From: Cytidiella melzeri
Taxonomy: Eukaryota; Basidiomycota; Agaricomycetes; Polyporales; Irpicaceae
Assembly: GCA_022592445.1 (NCBI GenBank)
Contig: JABYQR010000044.1
Span: 1-64,000 of the forward strand
Direction of reading: 5' to 3'
DNA: 64,000 bases
In this document: one piece after another, positions 45,591-56,645 of the stretch
Layout of the letters: each line of letters starts with the position of its first letter
How positions within the stretch are numbered: the stretch's first letter is position 1
The notes under the pieces: model-generated
What the model was told of the DNA's origin: nothing
Seen by the model: the letters and a program-made list of their open reading frames with translations, nothing else
The model's database searches: none
Translations under genes and position numbers: made by a program

Positions 45591-45799
45591 TTCCGGATTG
45601 TAGGATTTCTTTTGGGCTATTCAGAGGCAACGCGTATAACACTTATGAGGACATGTGCTGATAATATCCGACCGTGGATCCTCTTGGATGCTTCTATGAA
45701 ACTGGCGATACAAATTGCTAGTACTTGCGTATGCGTATAGCGGTAATTAGTATTTTCATATTTCGTCTACTCTCTTCTGTGACTACCTCAAGTTGCATG

Positions 45800-46510
45800 A
45801 AGACCTCATAAAATCCAAAAAAAAACTCGTCGGTGGACTGATCACCAGACATCTCTTCTGCATCGCGTTTCCAAACTCTCTCTGTGAGACTCCGCCATGC
45901 GGAACGATAGACTCGAGACAGATGTGTCAGGAGGCGCACTTGTACGACAGTGACTCTTTAAAGCCTCTCAACGCGAACTTTGAAGCATTGTACATCGTTG
46001 AGAGCGGTAGGGGGACCATATACCTCCATCAGAGGATATCATGATGACCCCGCCGCCAACGTCCACGCGAAATTGAGGGAGAAATCCACGAGTGACATCC
46101 ATCAAGCCTAGAACATGCTTTTGGGAAGCGGTTGTGTTTGAAAATTGTAAAATAGAAACTCGCCGAAAACATTCACGTCGAATTAGGCCTGCCCTTGAGA
46201 TCGCTTCGAACAAGCCCTCCTTTCCGTAGCCGGCATTGTTCACGAGCAAGTCCACCCTGCCGGAATTGTCAATGGCCTGTTCAACAGCGGGGGCGATGGA
46301 GGTGTAGTCTTGAACGTCGAGGCGGATCAAAAAAAGACGATTTTTAGGCGAGAGTTGAGCGAGCTCAGCGGAGGCTTGAAAGGGGATTGGTATTGTGGCT
46401 ACGACATCCCAGCCGCGAGAGTGGAACAATGGAACACATGCGAGGCCGATCCCGGAGGAGGTGCCTTTGATAAAGACGGTTTGGGGTTTGTGGTGTGTCG
46501 CAGTTGACAT
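45800..46510 (-). pseudogene. Short-chain dehydrogenase/reductase, apparently broken
   Basis: From the ATG at 46510 the frame shows TVFIKGTSSGIGLACVPLF (cofactor loop), then LDVQDYTS and VDLLVNNAGYGKEGLFEAIS. The next conserved piece, FDVNVFG, is encoded in another frame (about 46160-46180), and the expected GT donor after it reads GCGAGT. Downstream, MDVTRGFLPQFR and VIMISSDGG are followed by the catalytic YNASK block, again in a third frame (about 45985-46000). Two frameshifts and one lost splice site suggest a pseudogene; assembly errors are the alternative. Its 3' end converges on the OYE gene. Confidence 0.65.
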
Positions 46511-47095
46511 GGCTGTGGCTTCTGTGCACGCTTGAAAGGTGGAATCGAGGACAGGGATAAGTAGCGATCCGAGGTTGGAGAGAGCAGTATATATATCCGC
46601 ACATCTACACGTACTGTACCCTACGATCTTCGGCAAAGGATGGTTCATGATGCAACGATAATGCAGTCTAGGTTACAGGTCATAGCAAGAGAGGATCTTA
46701 TTAGAGATGAGGGTGATTTGGTGGGTTCGGGCGGGCAAGTTGATCCTCACAATTGAACACAGGCGAGTTCGCAAGGACAATTGGTCCACAATGTAAGCAT
46801 ATTCTACCCAATCTCTTAGGTCAAATTGGTCTAACGCACAAGCACCACGAACTCACTAGCAAGGAAATTGGCCGTGTCTTCGAAGCTATGTGGAAGCAAG
46901 TAGGCTAATCAACGTCCATGGTGCTTGCTCGGAACAGTATGGTGTCATTAACAATAAATTAGGGCGTGAGCGTAGTGATCAATCACCCTACTGTGGTTGT
47001 ACTGGAGCGCACGTAGTCTATGATAGATGCTGAAGAGCTTGAGTCTTAGTTCACAGCAAACTTGACGGCTCCGCGAAGATATAGAGCCCTGCGGT
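46511..47095. other. Intergenic, no gene seen
   Basis: This holds the upstream region of the broken SDR (a TATATATAT lies at about 46588-46596) and the 3' side of the next minus-strand gene. No convincing frame is present. Confidence 0.4.
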
Positions 47096-48090
47096 TCACC
47101 CAAGTTCCGCCCATACGTCTTCAGCGTCCCTGTCCTCTACAGCTTGTACGGCACGCGGCATAGGAGTCATAGCTGCAGGCCTCTGCTCTTGGTCGGCATC
47201 GAATATCAATGGCCTACTCAACTCGCCAGCTGGTTCCTCCGCTTCCATGTCGATGTCAAGATTGAGATTTCGTCTTCGGGACAAGTCGATAGGTTTGGGG
47301 CGAGAGAATATTGACTGCCCAGACCTATCACCATCATGAGCAACCTTTTGCCACAAGCAACAAACGGTTGGCTTACTGTCTCATCACAGACGCGAGTCTC
47401 CCAAATTGCAGCACGTTACGGGCAACGAGTAACAGCGTATCCAGCAATTCCTCCTCTTTACTGGTGCTGCCGCACCCGGACAGAAATATGACAGCTAGTG
47501 TTATCACACAAAAGGCTGTGAGGACGAGGTCCATGACGTTAAACGGCGACTTCCAAAATTGCTGTGAGAATGCGGGATAGTAAGTGACCATGTACACATC
47601 AGCAAACTTGGCGCAACACGCACCCGACCAAAAGCTACGACCCGTATTGAGACCTCCAGTATCATCGCACCGTTGATGATGAGCTCAAGGATGTAGAACG
47701 GTAACGTAGGGCAGCCGTCCGTCAGACTAAGCACCACAGTTGCGACAGATAATGCAGCCATAACGAGGTAGAGGATAATGTACGATCTTGAGTGTACGAA
47801 TCGATTTGCAATGCCTTTCGCAATCTCATCTCGAGACATGGAGTATATTGAACGCGTTGGTCTGGTCACAAATAAGGATGCTAATCAATACGATTGGGAA
47901 GCATGAGCTGGTAAGACACCGCTGAAGTAACTGATACTTACGCCGCTAGAGACGGTGCACCGCTCTCGTACAGAGGTTCGCCCTCTCCCAGCTCCAAGTC
48001 GCTCTCGATGTGCTGTTCGTCGTTTGTGGCCATGGTGGATAGCGTCGTAGCCAGTCTGGTCGCCGAGCTCTTCCGACGCGAGCTCGCCAT
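47096..48090 (-). CDS. Four-helix membrane protein resembling an ion-channel S1-S4 domain
   Basis: Exons 48090-47942, 47861-47624, 47561-47377 and 47324-47096 give 266 aa. Four hydrophobic segments are visible: SYIILYLVMAALSVATVVL, a second around FYILELIINGAMILEVSI, a third in FNVMDLVLTAFCVITLAVIF, and a fourth amphipathic one (LLLVARNVLQFGRLASVMRQ) with three Arg. The order acidic residue in helix 2 (E in ILEV), NVMD before helix 3 and Arg in helix 4 resembles a voltage-sensor domain of the Ion_trans family. There is no pore loop. The N- and C-termini are acidic and disordered. Role and ion selectivity are unknown. A second in-frame ATG at 48033 is possible. Confidence 0.7.
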
Positions 48091-48266
48091 CGTAGCGGCA
48101 GCGCAGCAGTAATTGCAGGCCAAACAGGGACAAACATGGCTTACCTGTGGTATTGACGCCAGGGACCTCCACCTTCAGAACCGCGACCTCCTTCCTTGTT
48201 GATCTCGTCCTCGACGCATAAACTCACGCAAGCTTTTCATCACAGCTCACAACTTGGTCAGGCAAG
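48091..48266. promoter_or_regulatory. Short bidirectional promoter
   Basis: Only 176 bp separate the ATG of the S1-S4-like gene (-) and CWC25 (+). No TATA box is seen. Confidence 0.45.
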
Positions 48267-49617
48267 ATGGGTGGCGGTGACTTGAACATGAAAAAGTCGT
48301 GGCATCCGCTCCTGTTGAAGAATCAGGAGCGGGTGTGGTTGGAAGAGAAGAAGGCTGTGAGTACGGGACAATCTACTTTACAGCTTCCGCTGACACTCTG
48401 TTATAGCTTGAGGAGAAGAAGAAGCTGGACCAGCTACGGAAGGAGAAGGAGGAAGAAAGACAGCTGCAAGAACTTCAGCGGCTTCAAGAGGAGCAGACTG
48501 GGAAGAAGCGGACAGAGAAACTAGACTGGATGTACGCCACGCCTGCCACTGGCAGTAGTCAGAACGCGAATGAGCTCGAGGACTATTTGCTAGGTAAGAA
48601 ACGGGTAGACCAGATTCTCATCGGGACAGAGAACGAGAAGGTGAGCTCATCATCCTGCGCTTTCACTCCTGATACTCAGATCTCAATGAGACTTGCTAGA
48701 TTGGAGCTGCCCACAAGAATTTCATTGCCACACAGTACGCCAACACGGCTCGTGACACCGCCTCTAAGATTCGCGAGGACCCTTTGTTTGCCATCAAACA
48801 GCAAGAACAAGCCGCATATCAGGCCCTCATGTCCAACCCGCTTCGACTCCGTGAAATGCAGGAGAGGAACGGAATCAAACCGAAGAAAGAAAAAAAGAAA
48901 GAGAAGAAGAAACACAGAAAGGACAAGCATCGTGAACGCTCTTATTCTCCTCGCTCCGAAAGAGGCAGGCCTGCATCCTCAGAGCGCTACTCACGATCCA
49001 TGCGATCGCCGAGCCCTTACAGTCGACGTTCGCGTTCTCCTCTACGATCGCGAGGTGACTATGACTCTCGCCGTCGCGACGAGGATCGGTATTCGACTAA
49101 GCGTCGATACAGTCGCAGCAGGTCTCCCAGACCATCTCGCCGCAGAAGCCTCAGTCGCAGCCCTGATCCAAGACGTTCGAGCCGCAGAGACGTTGACCGT
49201 GTACCAGTGTATCCTAGGTCAGACGAATCCGACGAACAACGCATGCGCAGTCGCAGCCCTCGTCGTGGAGATGATCCACCCTTTAAACGGTCACGGATCA
49301 GCCCTCCACCACCTCCTCGTCAGCGTCAGCCAGTGGAGAGCATTAAGCCTGCCACTCATGCTGCCGAGGACAGAGCAGCTCGCCTTGCGGCCATGTCGTC
49401 CAATGCGTCTGAAATGACAGTGGAACGTCGCGAGAGGCTCACGAAGATGTTGGAGCAGGAGAAAATGGAGCATGAGCTAGAAGAGCGAGCTCGTGCCAAG
49501 TCCAAGGGAATGGGCGACTTCCTCAGTCTCGAGCAGAAGAAAGTCTTTGGTGGTGTGGGTGGCATTGAGGACCGCATTAAACGCGGCCGCGGTCAGATGC
49601 ATGTCGACGCCGACTGA
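48267..49617 (+). CDS. cwc25: Pre-mRNA splicing factor CWC25
   Basis: Exons 48267-48356, 48407-48640 and 48700-49617 give 413 aa. CWC25 joins the activated spliceosome and promotes the first transesterification. The start [20 protein letters not shown] is diagnostic. It is followed by a charged coiled coil ([18 protein letters not shown]), [41 protein letters not shown] and [13 protein letters not shown]. The C-terminal half is an RS-like region ([18 protein letters not shown]), ending with [20 protein letters not shown] and [17 protein letters not shown] inside exon 2 (LLG|KK) is not used. A long frame at 48530-49417 on the same strand is only its frame shadow. Confidence 0.94.
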
Positions 49618-49791
49618 TGGCTTACCTTAGTTTAGGTATTTGCGTTTCATACTGCCTTCATGATTTGCTATGCGGTAACATTGTGCACTCCTGTAGTCTC
49701 CTGCTTGCCCATCATATCACTTCTTCACGTGGTACATGACTGCGTTGTACATTGAATGTCATCAAGAGGATAATACCGGTACATTTCAAAT

Positions 49792-50479
49792 TCACAGATC
49801 TGCACTCCCAACTTGTCTGAAGGTTTCGCACAGCGACTTGCCCTGTCCAAAGAGGGATGCTGTGGGGCTCTCGTCCGAAGGCGTAGTTACGCAGGAGGAT
49901 ATCGCAGTTGAGCCGTTCGAGGATCCGTACGAGAACGATGATGCTCTTGTGAGCGACGTGCTGCTCGACTCGGAGGTGTGGCATCCCCAGGGCTGCAAAA
50001 ATTGACTGGTACGATGATTCCCGGCCTTTGGCTTTGCTGAGAGGTCTGTTAGGGCCTCGGACAACATCTCTCGAAGCATGGTTGGAAGACTGAGGGATGG
50101 TCCGCTCTGTGGCTTGACAGATGCCCTGCTCTATGTGGTACGGAGAACTTGAGGAATATGTTGACAGCGAAAGTGAATTCGTACGCACCTGGTCCATTGG
50201 GGAAAGGGTACCCTCGTCCTCAGCGCGATGATCCTCTGCCGTGACCGAACTCAGCGGGCGTTCTCCCCAGAAGAGATCCTCGTTCCCTCGTCTGTCCGCT
50301 TTGCATGTCTGTTGCGCTACTGAAGGGTATGTTGAGCCGTACTGCGGTTCGGGTCAGTGGGGTAAATTCTCAAATGCTAGCGAAAAAACGCGGAGATAGA
50401 GTCTTACCCTCTCGCGACCCGCCGGCGGAATCGATAACACAGCCTCGAAATGTACGACATGGTTCAGCGAGGAAGACAT
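49792..50479 (-). CDS. Hypothetical Ser-rich protein
   Basis: Exons 50479-50408, 50341-50189 and 50130-49792 (both introns phase 0) give 187 aa. It starts MSSSLNHVVHFEAVLSIPPA, continues through a charged segment (DRRGNEDLFWGERPLSS) and ends in a Ser/Thr-rich tail (ESSSTSLTRASSFSYGSSNG). A short helix LREMLSEALTDLSAK lies in the middle. No domain is recognised and no signal peptide or TM segment is seen. The coding call rests on good splice signals (GTAAGA, GTGCGT) and a codon-like Ser bias. The gene converges on CWC25. Confidence 0.55.
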
Positions 50480-52066
50480 TTGCGCAGCAACGTCTGGGCA
50501 GAGCAGAGAGTGGATTAGAGCAGGAAGCAAGCAGCGGATAAGCCGTTCCAATACGAACGTCGGCTACCTCTTGAATGCTGGCGACACGCGGCTGACAATG
50601 AAACTGTCAGCCTCTTCGGAGACTCGCTCAGATAGGGATATGTTTGTGAGACAACATTACTCCATTGCGGTCACCAACATCAATGCATTGGTGCGTCGTA
50701 GTCTTCCACATAGATTAGAAAAGTATTGCCCTCACAAGTTCACAGTACTTTAACTACTCCGCAAAGGTGAGTGTGTACCTTCTCGGAACAGCCCCTCGGA
50801 ATTTCGTGAACTTTGTGACTATGTAGGTTTCTGTTCTACGTGCCAGCGTACGGCCAGAGAGGCTCGCAAGGCGTCAAGGCAAGTAGCGGATGTCGTATCG
50901 TAGACCATGCTAGCGGTCAGATGCATGCTCCAGTCCACGGCAAGCAGTATTTCAAGCCGACGTCCGTCAGGTTGGCCACATAATTTAACGACACGACGTG
51001 TTAGTCAGACTTTCTCAGACGGCCTATGACTATGTGCTCCAGCATGTCTGTGAACACTCTTTCCTATGTGAGGTAGCCTGTTCTACATTCTGAGGCTAAA
51101 ATGTGGCCAGTGTGGAGCGTGGACCTCAAGGTACTCGGCTCATACTGAGGATAATCCTCATGTGGGAACTACTCGCGAGCATTTTGACGGACGCATTCGG
51201 GACAGCGACGTGTCGCACTCGGTGAGATTGTCGTTGAACGTTCAACTTGGTCAACTGGTCACCCTCATCATTTCTGTCAGACTTAGCTGCGCACCTCGAC
51301 TGGTCTCTTGCCTTTTGGAGACAATACCACTTGCGTGAAACGATCCGCCTCTACGTGTGAGGCACAAGCCTAGGCTGAGTCCATCGGCAAGCTAGACAGT
51401 ACAATTTCTCCACCGAAAATGGAGGTTGTTCTCTTCACTCGGACCATCCCCAGGTCCTCGACCTACATACACCTATAGCGTGGTTGATCCCTGGCATGGG
51501 TGGCTGCGTGAAGATAGCTTGAATGGTGTGGCGAGAGAGTCGTAATTGTTCTGCTCTGATACATTTTGTGCTAGGCAGTTGACCGACAGGCGGAAGAGCC
51601 GTTCGACTTGGTTGCCGCCGCAGAAATCACTCACCATTCTCAGCTCTTGTAGACGCCTGACTCATGACTTTCATCAACGTTGTTGTCTCTGAATTCAAGG
51701 TGTCTCATTCATGTTGTATTTGCTATCAACACAACCCGCCGAACAAGTCTAAGCTAGGTTCACACGCTGCAGGTTCCAGTGCTTTCGAAGACGAATTGAC
51801 AGTATCGACTGTGCAGTACTTTGTGACCGCAGACATCTACCACTTGAACTACCGGTACTGATACATAAGCACCGACGTACGAATGGACAACGTGTACGAA
51901 AACGCTAGGAGGCGGGGCATGCCTGATTTGGATGCACGGCGCGATGCGATGCGACCTTTATGCTGGTGACCTCAGCTGGTATCGACTGCATCTCCAAGAC
52001 ATTCTCTCCCCCTCCTTGGCCTCATCCTTCATCTCCCCCCGTTCAGGACAATATTTCTCTCGTAGC
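50480..52066. other. 1.6-kb region without recognisable gene
   Basis: There are only frames shorter than 70 codons and no motif is recognised. Some stretches have splice-like signals (50766, 50826, 51069), so decayed or UTR exons are possible. No RNA gene or repeat was detected by eye. Confidence 0.35.
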
Positions 52067-53267
52067 ATGTCGCCCAAAATTGTGGTCTGCGGTGCTGGTT
52101 TTCTAGGTACTGCTCATTTTCCTCGTCACACGCTTACACGTTGTTGAAGTCGGCTCATAGGACAAAATATCGCACGTACATTCCTTACTTCGACCCACAA
52201 ACCTCTTTGGCACGTCCAGCTCCTGTCTCGCGATCCAGAGAACCTCCAGCAAACCTTGAAGAGCTCCCTTCCCGCCGAGGTCGCTCAGCAGCTTCAACCA
52301 CCGCGCTCTGTAGACATTACCCAACCGGGGACGCTGCACCAGGCATTCGAAGGCGCTGACGTAGTAGTCTCTGCAGTTGGGATCATGCACGGTACTCCCG
52401 CCGATTTTGAACGCATCCAAATGAAAGGTGCGGAGAACGTGGCTCGAGCAGCGCGTGCGGCAGGGGCGAAGCTGGTGCATATAAGTGCTATTGGTGCCGA
52501 CGCGGAAAGTTCAATTCCCTATGCTAGGACGAAAGGGCTGGGAGAAATCGCAGTATTCAACGCCTGCCCTGATGCGACGGTTGTTCGCCCTAGTATCATG
52601 TTCGGCCCGGGCGACGGTTTCTTCGGTGTGCGTCATTCATTGTTAAACCTGTATGCTTTACGTCTGACATACTGTGAAGCGGTTTGCCGTCCTATCGAAA
52701 TTCCTCCCTTGATGCCTGTGTTTGGCGGCGGTACGACTCTATTCCAGCCAGTCTATGTTGGGGATGTCGCTCAACTGGTTGAGATCATCGCACAACAAGA
52801 ACCCACAATAACAAAGCATGTCAACGGTAAAATCATCGAAGCAGGAGGCCCTGATGGCAAGTCTTCGTTTCCAGGGTAGTTTATCTGCTATTGACAAAGT
52901 TGTTTAGTCCTCAGCTATCGAGAAATCATGGGGCTAGTCCTCAAACACACAAACCGATACCGTCCTATCGTTTCCGTACCTTTCGCCGTTGGCTCCTTAC
53001 AAGCCATGGTTCTAGAGAAACTCCCGCCTAGCATGTTTACACTCACTCGAGATCAGGTATGTCACTTCCGTCCCTGTCCAATGTTTCATCGGTAGTGATG
53101 TGTTCCCGTGACACCAGGTCGAGCAGCTTAAGATGGACAATATTGTTAACCCTTCCCCAACGCCGGCTGATCGATACTGCAAGTTCAAGCGTTTGATCGA
53201 ACAGCACTCAGGCTCGAGCTTGAAATCTGTTCATGAGATGTTACCTACGTACCTTCCTGGAATATAG
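52067..53267 (+). CDS. NDUFA9/COQ11-like atypical SDR (mitochondrial)
   Basis: Exons 52067-52106, 52161-52625, 52680-52856, 52908-53056 and 53118-53267 give 326 aa. The Rossmann motif is VVCGAGFLG (residues 6-14). Family features: GADVVVSAVGIMHG, AARAAGAKLVHISAIGA, YARTKGLGE (Y-x3-K), VVRPSIMFGPGDGFF, FGGGTTLFQPVYVGDVA and a C-terminal LTRDQVEQLKMDNIV. Members bind NADPH and act in complex I or coenzyme Q assembly. Intron 52857-52907 is best read as GC-AG (GATG|GCAAGT, giving GPDVLSYREIM). A GT-AG alternative adds a few residues. In exon 3 the peptide CRPIEIPP replaces what another frame encodes as the conserved RFAVLSKFLP, which points to a one-base deletion. Confidence 0.75.
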
Positions 53268-54173
53268 AAGACCTTTCCCTGCAAATAAAGAATTTGATGA
53301 CCAACAAGATTTGGCTAGTACTGCCTGCGACACCTTCGTGGTCTTTGCTGATGCTGCTACAAGGTATGTCGATTTCTTCCCAATGCCCAATGGGCATAAA
53401 TCTCGTCATCCGGCAGTAATGCGCAATGACTAATGTAAATTCCAAATGAAGTTTTGTGGCCATGCTGATGCTTTCGGCCAGCGAGAAAGTCAGGTATGTA
53501 CTTCATTTGCGGGCTATTTTGATTATTGATTCAATGCCGATAGACTTGCGCGGTAGACGTAGCAGTGATTCTACTGCTTCAGCGTCGCTACACTGCCTTG
53601 TTGCTCCCCTCCGTCTGTTATCGAGCGGCTCTGCCCAGCTTCCGCAGTCGAGCGGTTCGCCCTTCCTCTGTCATTATGCGCGGTCCAGCCCTCGTCTGCC
53701 AATGACAAAGTATATTCATAGGTGATGTGCTTCTGTCCGTTGCGACATGCGGAATCGGATCCAGCTGAAACGCAGCGTCAGCAACTTATCTTCACATTCT
53801 TGAAGAATAGCACGGTACGGGTGTTTTACGAAGTTCCGGAAGACGTGACTGACCTTCTACACACTACCGTCCATCGCTGGAGCCAGTACGGAGGCTTTGA
53901 GCTACCAGAGTAGATACATGCAGCGCTGAATATTGTGCGTGCAGCCGCGGTGTACGTCCACAATAGGTATAACTAGGTAGCTAGGTTCATCTCACGCGGA
54001 GTACTTACCTACGGGCGCTCATTTGCACTCACCACGCCTACACGCCTTCGGCCGAAAATCGGCACGCGCTTCAGTATGACGATCTCGGCGCGGGCAGCGA
54101 TAAGCAAGTCTCATCACTTCCCACCAGAACGTTATAAGCAGTACTCAGCCGTCAGTCTCTCTTCCTACCAACC
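53268..54173. other. Intergenic, possible unrecognised exon
   Basis: A frame at 53722-53913 ends in KNSTVRVFYEVPEDVTDLL and HRWSQYGGFELPE, which looks protein-like and could be a last exon on the plus strand. Upstream pieces at 53290-53500 could be earlier exons. I could not build a consistent gene or recognise a family. The remaining DNA is the promoter side of the MFS gene. Confidence 0.3.
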
Positions 54174-56223
54174 ATGGCTACTATTTCTGACTCGCTAAGC
54201 CAGCAAGACAGCCTCAACGAGAAAAGAGCCGTCTTAGCGACCAAGAAAGAGGAAACTGCCAGCGATGGTGGCGATGATGTTGGTATGAACTCATTAGTAT
54301 CGTACGCGGAGTTAGGCCAATCTTGAGCGTGAATCATATTCAGCACATCAAGGTCTCACCCAAGCTGAAGAACAGCCCAATGAACGGCCGTACAGCGTTT
54401 ACAGTCTTTCAGAGAAATGGGCCATCGTTGCCATATCCTCAATAGCTGGGATATTTAGGTTAGTAGTCGATCAATCATGCATGTCACTGTGGCTTAACTT
54501 TGTTTAAGCCCTCTCACAGCAAACATTTACTTTCCTGCTATACCGGAATTATCTAGAGTTTTCGGCAAGTCCGTAGAGCTGATCAACCTCACGGTGACCA
54601 TGTATATGGTACTGCAAGGTTTTTGTGAGTACCGGCACGCTCAAGATACACATGTCTTTCCGATCTCACGCCGCTTTCAATACCCGTAGCACCCATGCTC
54701 TGGGGTACATTAGCGGACCGCTGGGGTAGACGACTAATGTTCCTCGCCTGCATGCTGGTCCTCTCCTTAGCATGCGTGGGACTCGCGCTTGTGCCAACGA
54801 ACGCGTACTGGCTCTTGATGGTACTACGTTGTCTTCAGGCTGCTGGTTCAGCTAGCACTATTGCGCTTGGAGCTGGCGTCATTGGAGACATTGCGACACG
54901 GGCAGAGCGCGGAGGATTCTTTGGCTTATATAGCATAGGTCCCATGGTAAGAGAAGATAGCTGCGCAGGAGGTGAGTGGCACACTCACTGTCATGAATCA
55001 GTTTGGGCCTTGTCTTGGTCCTGTTATTGGAGGCGCTCTCTCGCAAGGTCTAGGATGGAGGTAGGTAATTTGTGATACGCGAATTTCGTTATCTGTTGGC
55101 TGGGAATAACCTCTACTCCTCAGATCAATATTCTGGTTCTTGTGCATCGGCTCGGCATTATGTTTTGTGGTTATGCTTTGGTGAGTGTCATACCCGCAGC
55201 GATCAGAAAAATTTCTCACGCAATAGTGATTATGTTAGTATTCTGCCAGAGACGCTACGTGCGATGGTCGGCGACGGAAGTATACAGCCACCTCCATTGT
55301 ATCGCCCACTCTTCCCTATCATCGGCCGCAAGCACGCTGGAGTGAACGTCCAAGACCAGCCTCCAAAGAAGAAATTCCAAAATCCTCTTCGTATTTTTCT
55401 CTACCCAGACATCACATTACTACTGATCTTTAACGCTACGCCGTACTGTGTGATGTACGGAGTCACCGCTTCTATCTCCACGCTCTTCTCAGAGATATAT
55501 CCGTTCCTCTCGCAGACGGATATAGGTTTATGTTTCCTCGCTATTGGTGGAGGCATGACGCTCGGCAGTGTCACCGGCGGGAAGATATTGGACAAGGACT
55601 ATCAGCGGATCAAGAGGAACTTGGAAGAAAAAGCGAGGAACGATCCAGATAGTAAAATCCGACCGGAGGACGTTGGCAAAGAGGAAAACTTCCCGGTGGA
55701 GTATGCGCGACTGAGGACGATACCCGTATTCTACGCCATCTTTATCACGGCGTGTGTTGCTTATGGGTGGTGTCTGGATAAGAAGGTAAACATCGCGGGG
55801 CCAATCATGCTGCAGATAGTCAGTGAGTAGCTTAGTTCTTGGCGGATCCAAAAGTATGGTCCTAACGTAGAGCTTCAGTCGGCTATACCATCATCATCAT
55901 AATGAACGCAATACAAACGCTACTCGTTGATCTGCTACCTACACAGAGCTCGTCTGTTACAGCATGTGTGAGTGTCCATCTTATCTGCGAAGTCAGTCAT
56001 TGTAACAGTCGTCGGTGTCTAGAACAACATCGTACGTTGCTCTTTCGGTGCAGCGTGCGTGTCTGTCATAGCCCTCATCATCCAAGCGATTGGCATTGGC
56101 TGGACATATGTCCTTCTTTCCGGTCTTTGTGTCCTCGTTACACCTCTGATGTTTATCGTCATGCGCATGGGTCCAAGATGGAGGGCGCAGCGTAGAGCGA
56201 AGCAAAATGCCGCCAAGTCATAA
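54174..56223 (+). CDS. DHA1-type MFS transporter
   Basis: Exons 54174-54282, 54344-54458, 54509-54624, 54690-54946, 55002-55060, 55124-55180, 55239-55822, 55879-55967 and 56023-56223 give 528 aa. The hydrophilic N-terminus (about 50 aa) is followed by twelve predicted helices. Signatures: SPLTANIYFPAIPEL in TM1, the loop WGTLADRWGRRLMF (MFS motif A), LRCLQAAGSASTIALGAGVIGD, FGPCLGPVIGGALSQGLGW (antiporter motif C-like), FLP-ETLR after TM6, a charged central loop, and a second half with SIGGGMTLGSV-like and LLVDLLPTQSSSVTACNN segments. It is similar to the yeast QDR/AQR1/DTR1 group of drug:H+ antiporters. The cargo is unknown. Confidence 0.92.
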
Positions 56224-56645
56224 TCATCAATCTCTGTCATCCAGTTCGTTGTGCATTTGTATATCCCTTTCATTTGATACCTTACAGGATGACGCTCAAC
56301 GCGCGCGATATCATTTATCTACCATTCCGGAAACTTGTAAAATCAGCATATCTTTTGCTCACCATACTACATGACTCTGGTCTAAAGCATGAGCAAACCG
56401 CAATGCCTGTGTCAATGTGAATTCCCTTTTCGTTACCAGCTCCATTGGACCTGAGACTGAAATTATCAGCGGTATACTATTTTCAGTCCTTCTCGACATG
56501 AGGTTGTTCACGCATGGTGGGACATAAGCACTGTTTGTTTGCGAGACTCTGCAACCTGTGATAGAGAACTCCGGAGACCGCCCATGTAACAGTGAGAAGT
56601 CATGACGATACTAGTACACATATAGAATCTTAGCACTTTCTTCCT
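56224..56645. other. Convergent 3' region
   Basis: This 422-bp gap lies between two convergent genes and contains no frame of interest. It probably holds the 3' UTRs. Confidence 0.45.

Noticed and set aside
48530..49417. 295-codon plus-strand frame over CWC25
   Set aside because: Alternative-frame shadow of the Arg/Ser-rich CWC25 exons; the CWC25 frame has clear family motifs.
49712..50197. 161-codon minus-strand frame overlapping the hypothetical Ser-rich gene
   Set aside because: The alternative acceptor at 50131-50132 gives a frame with better composition; this one has no motif and weak codon character.
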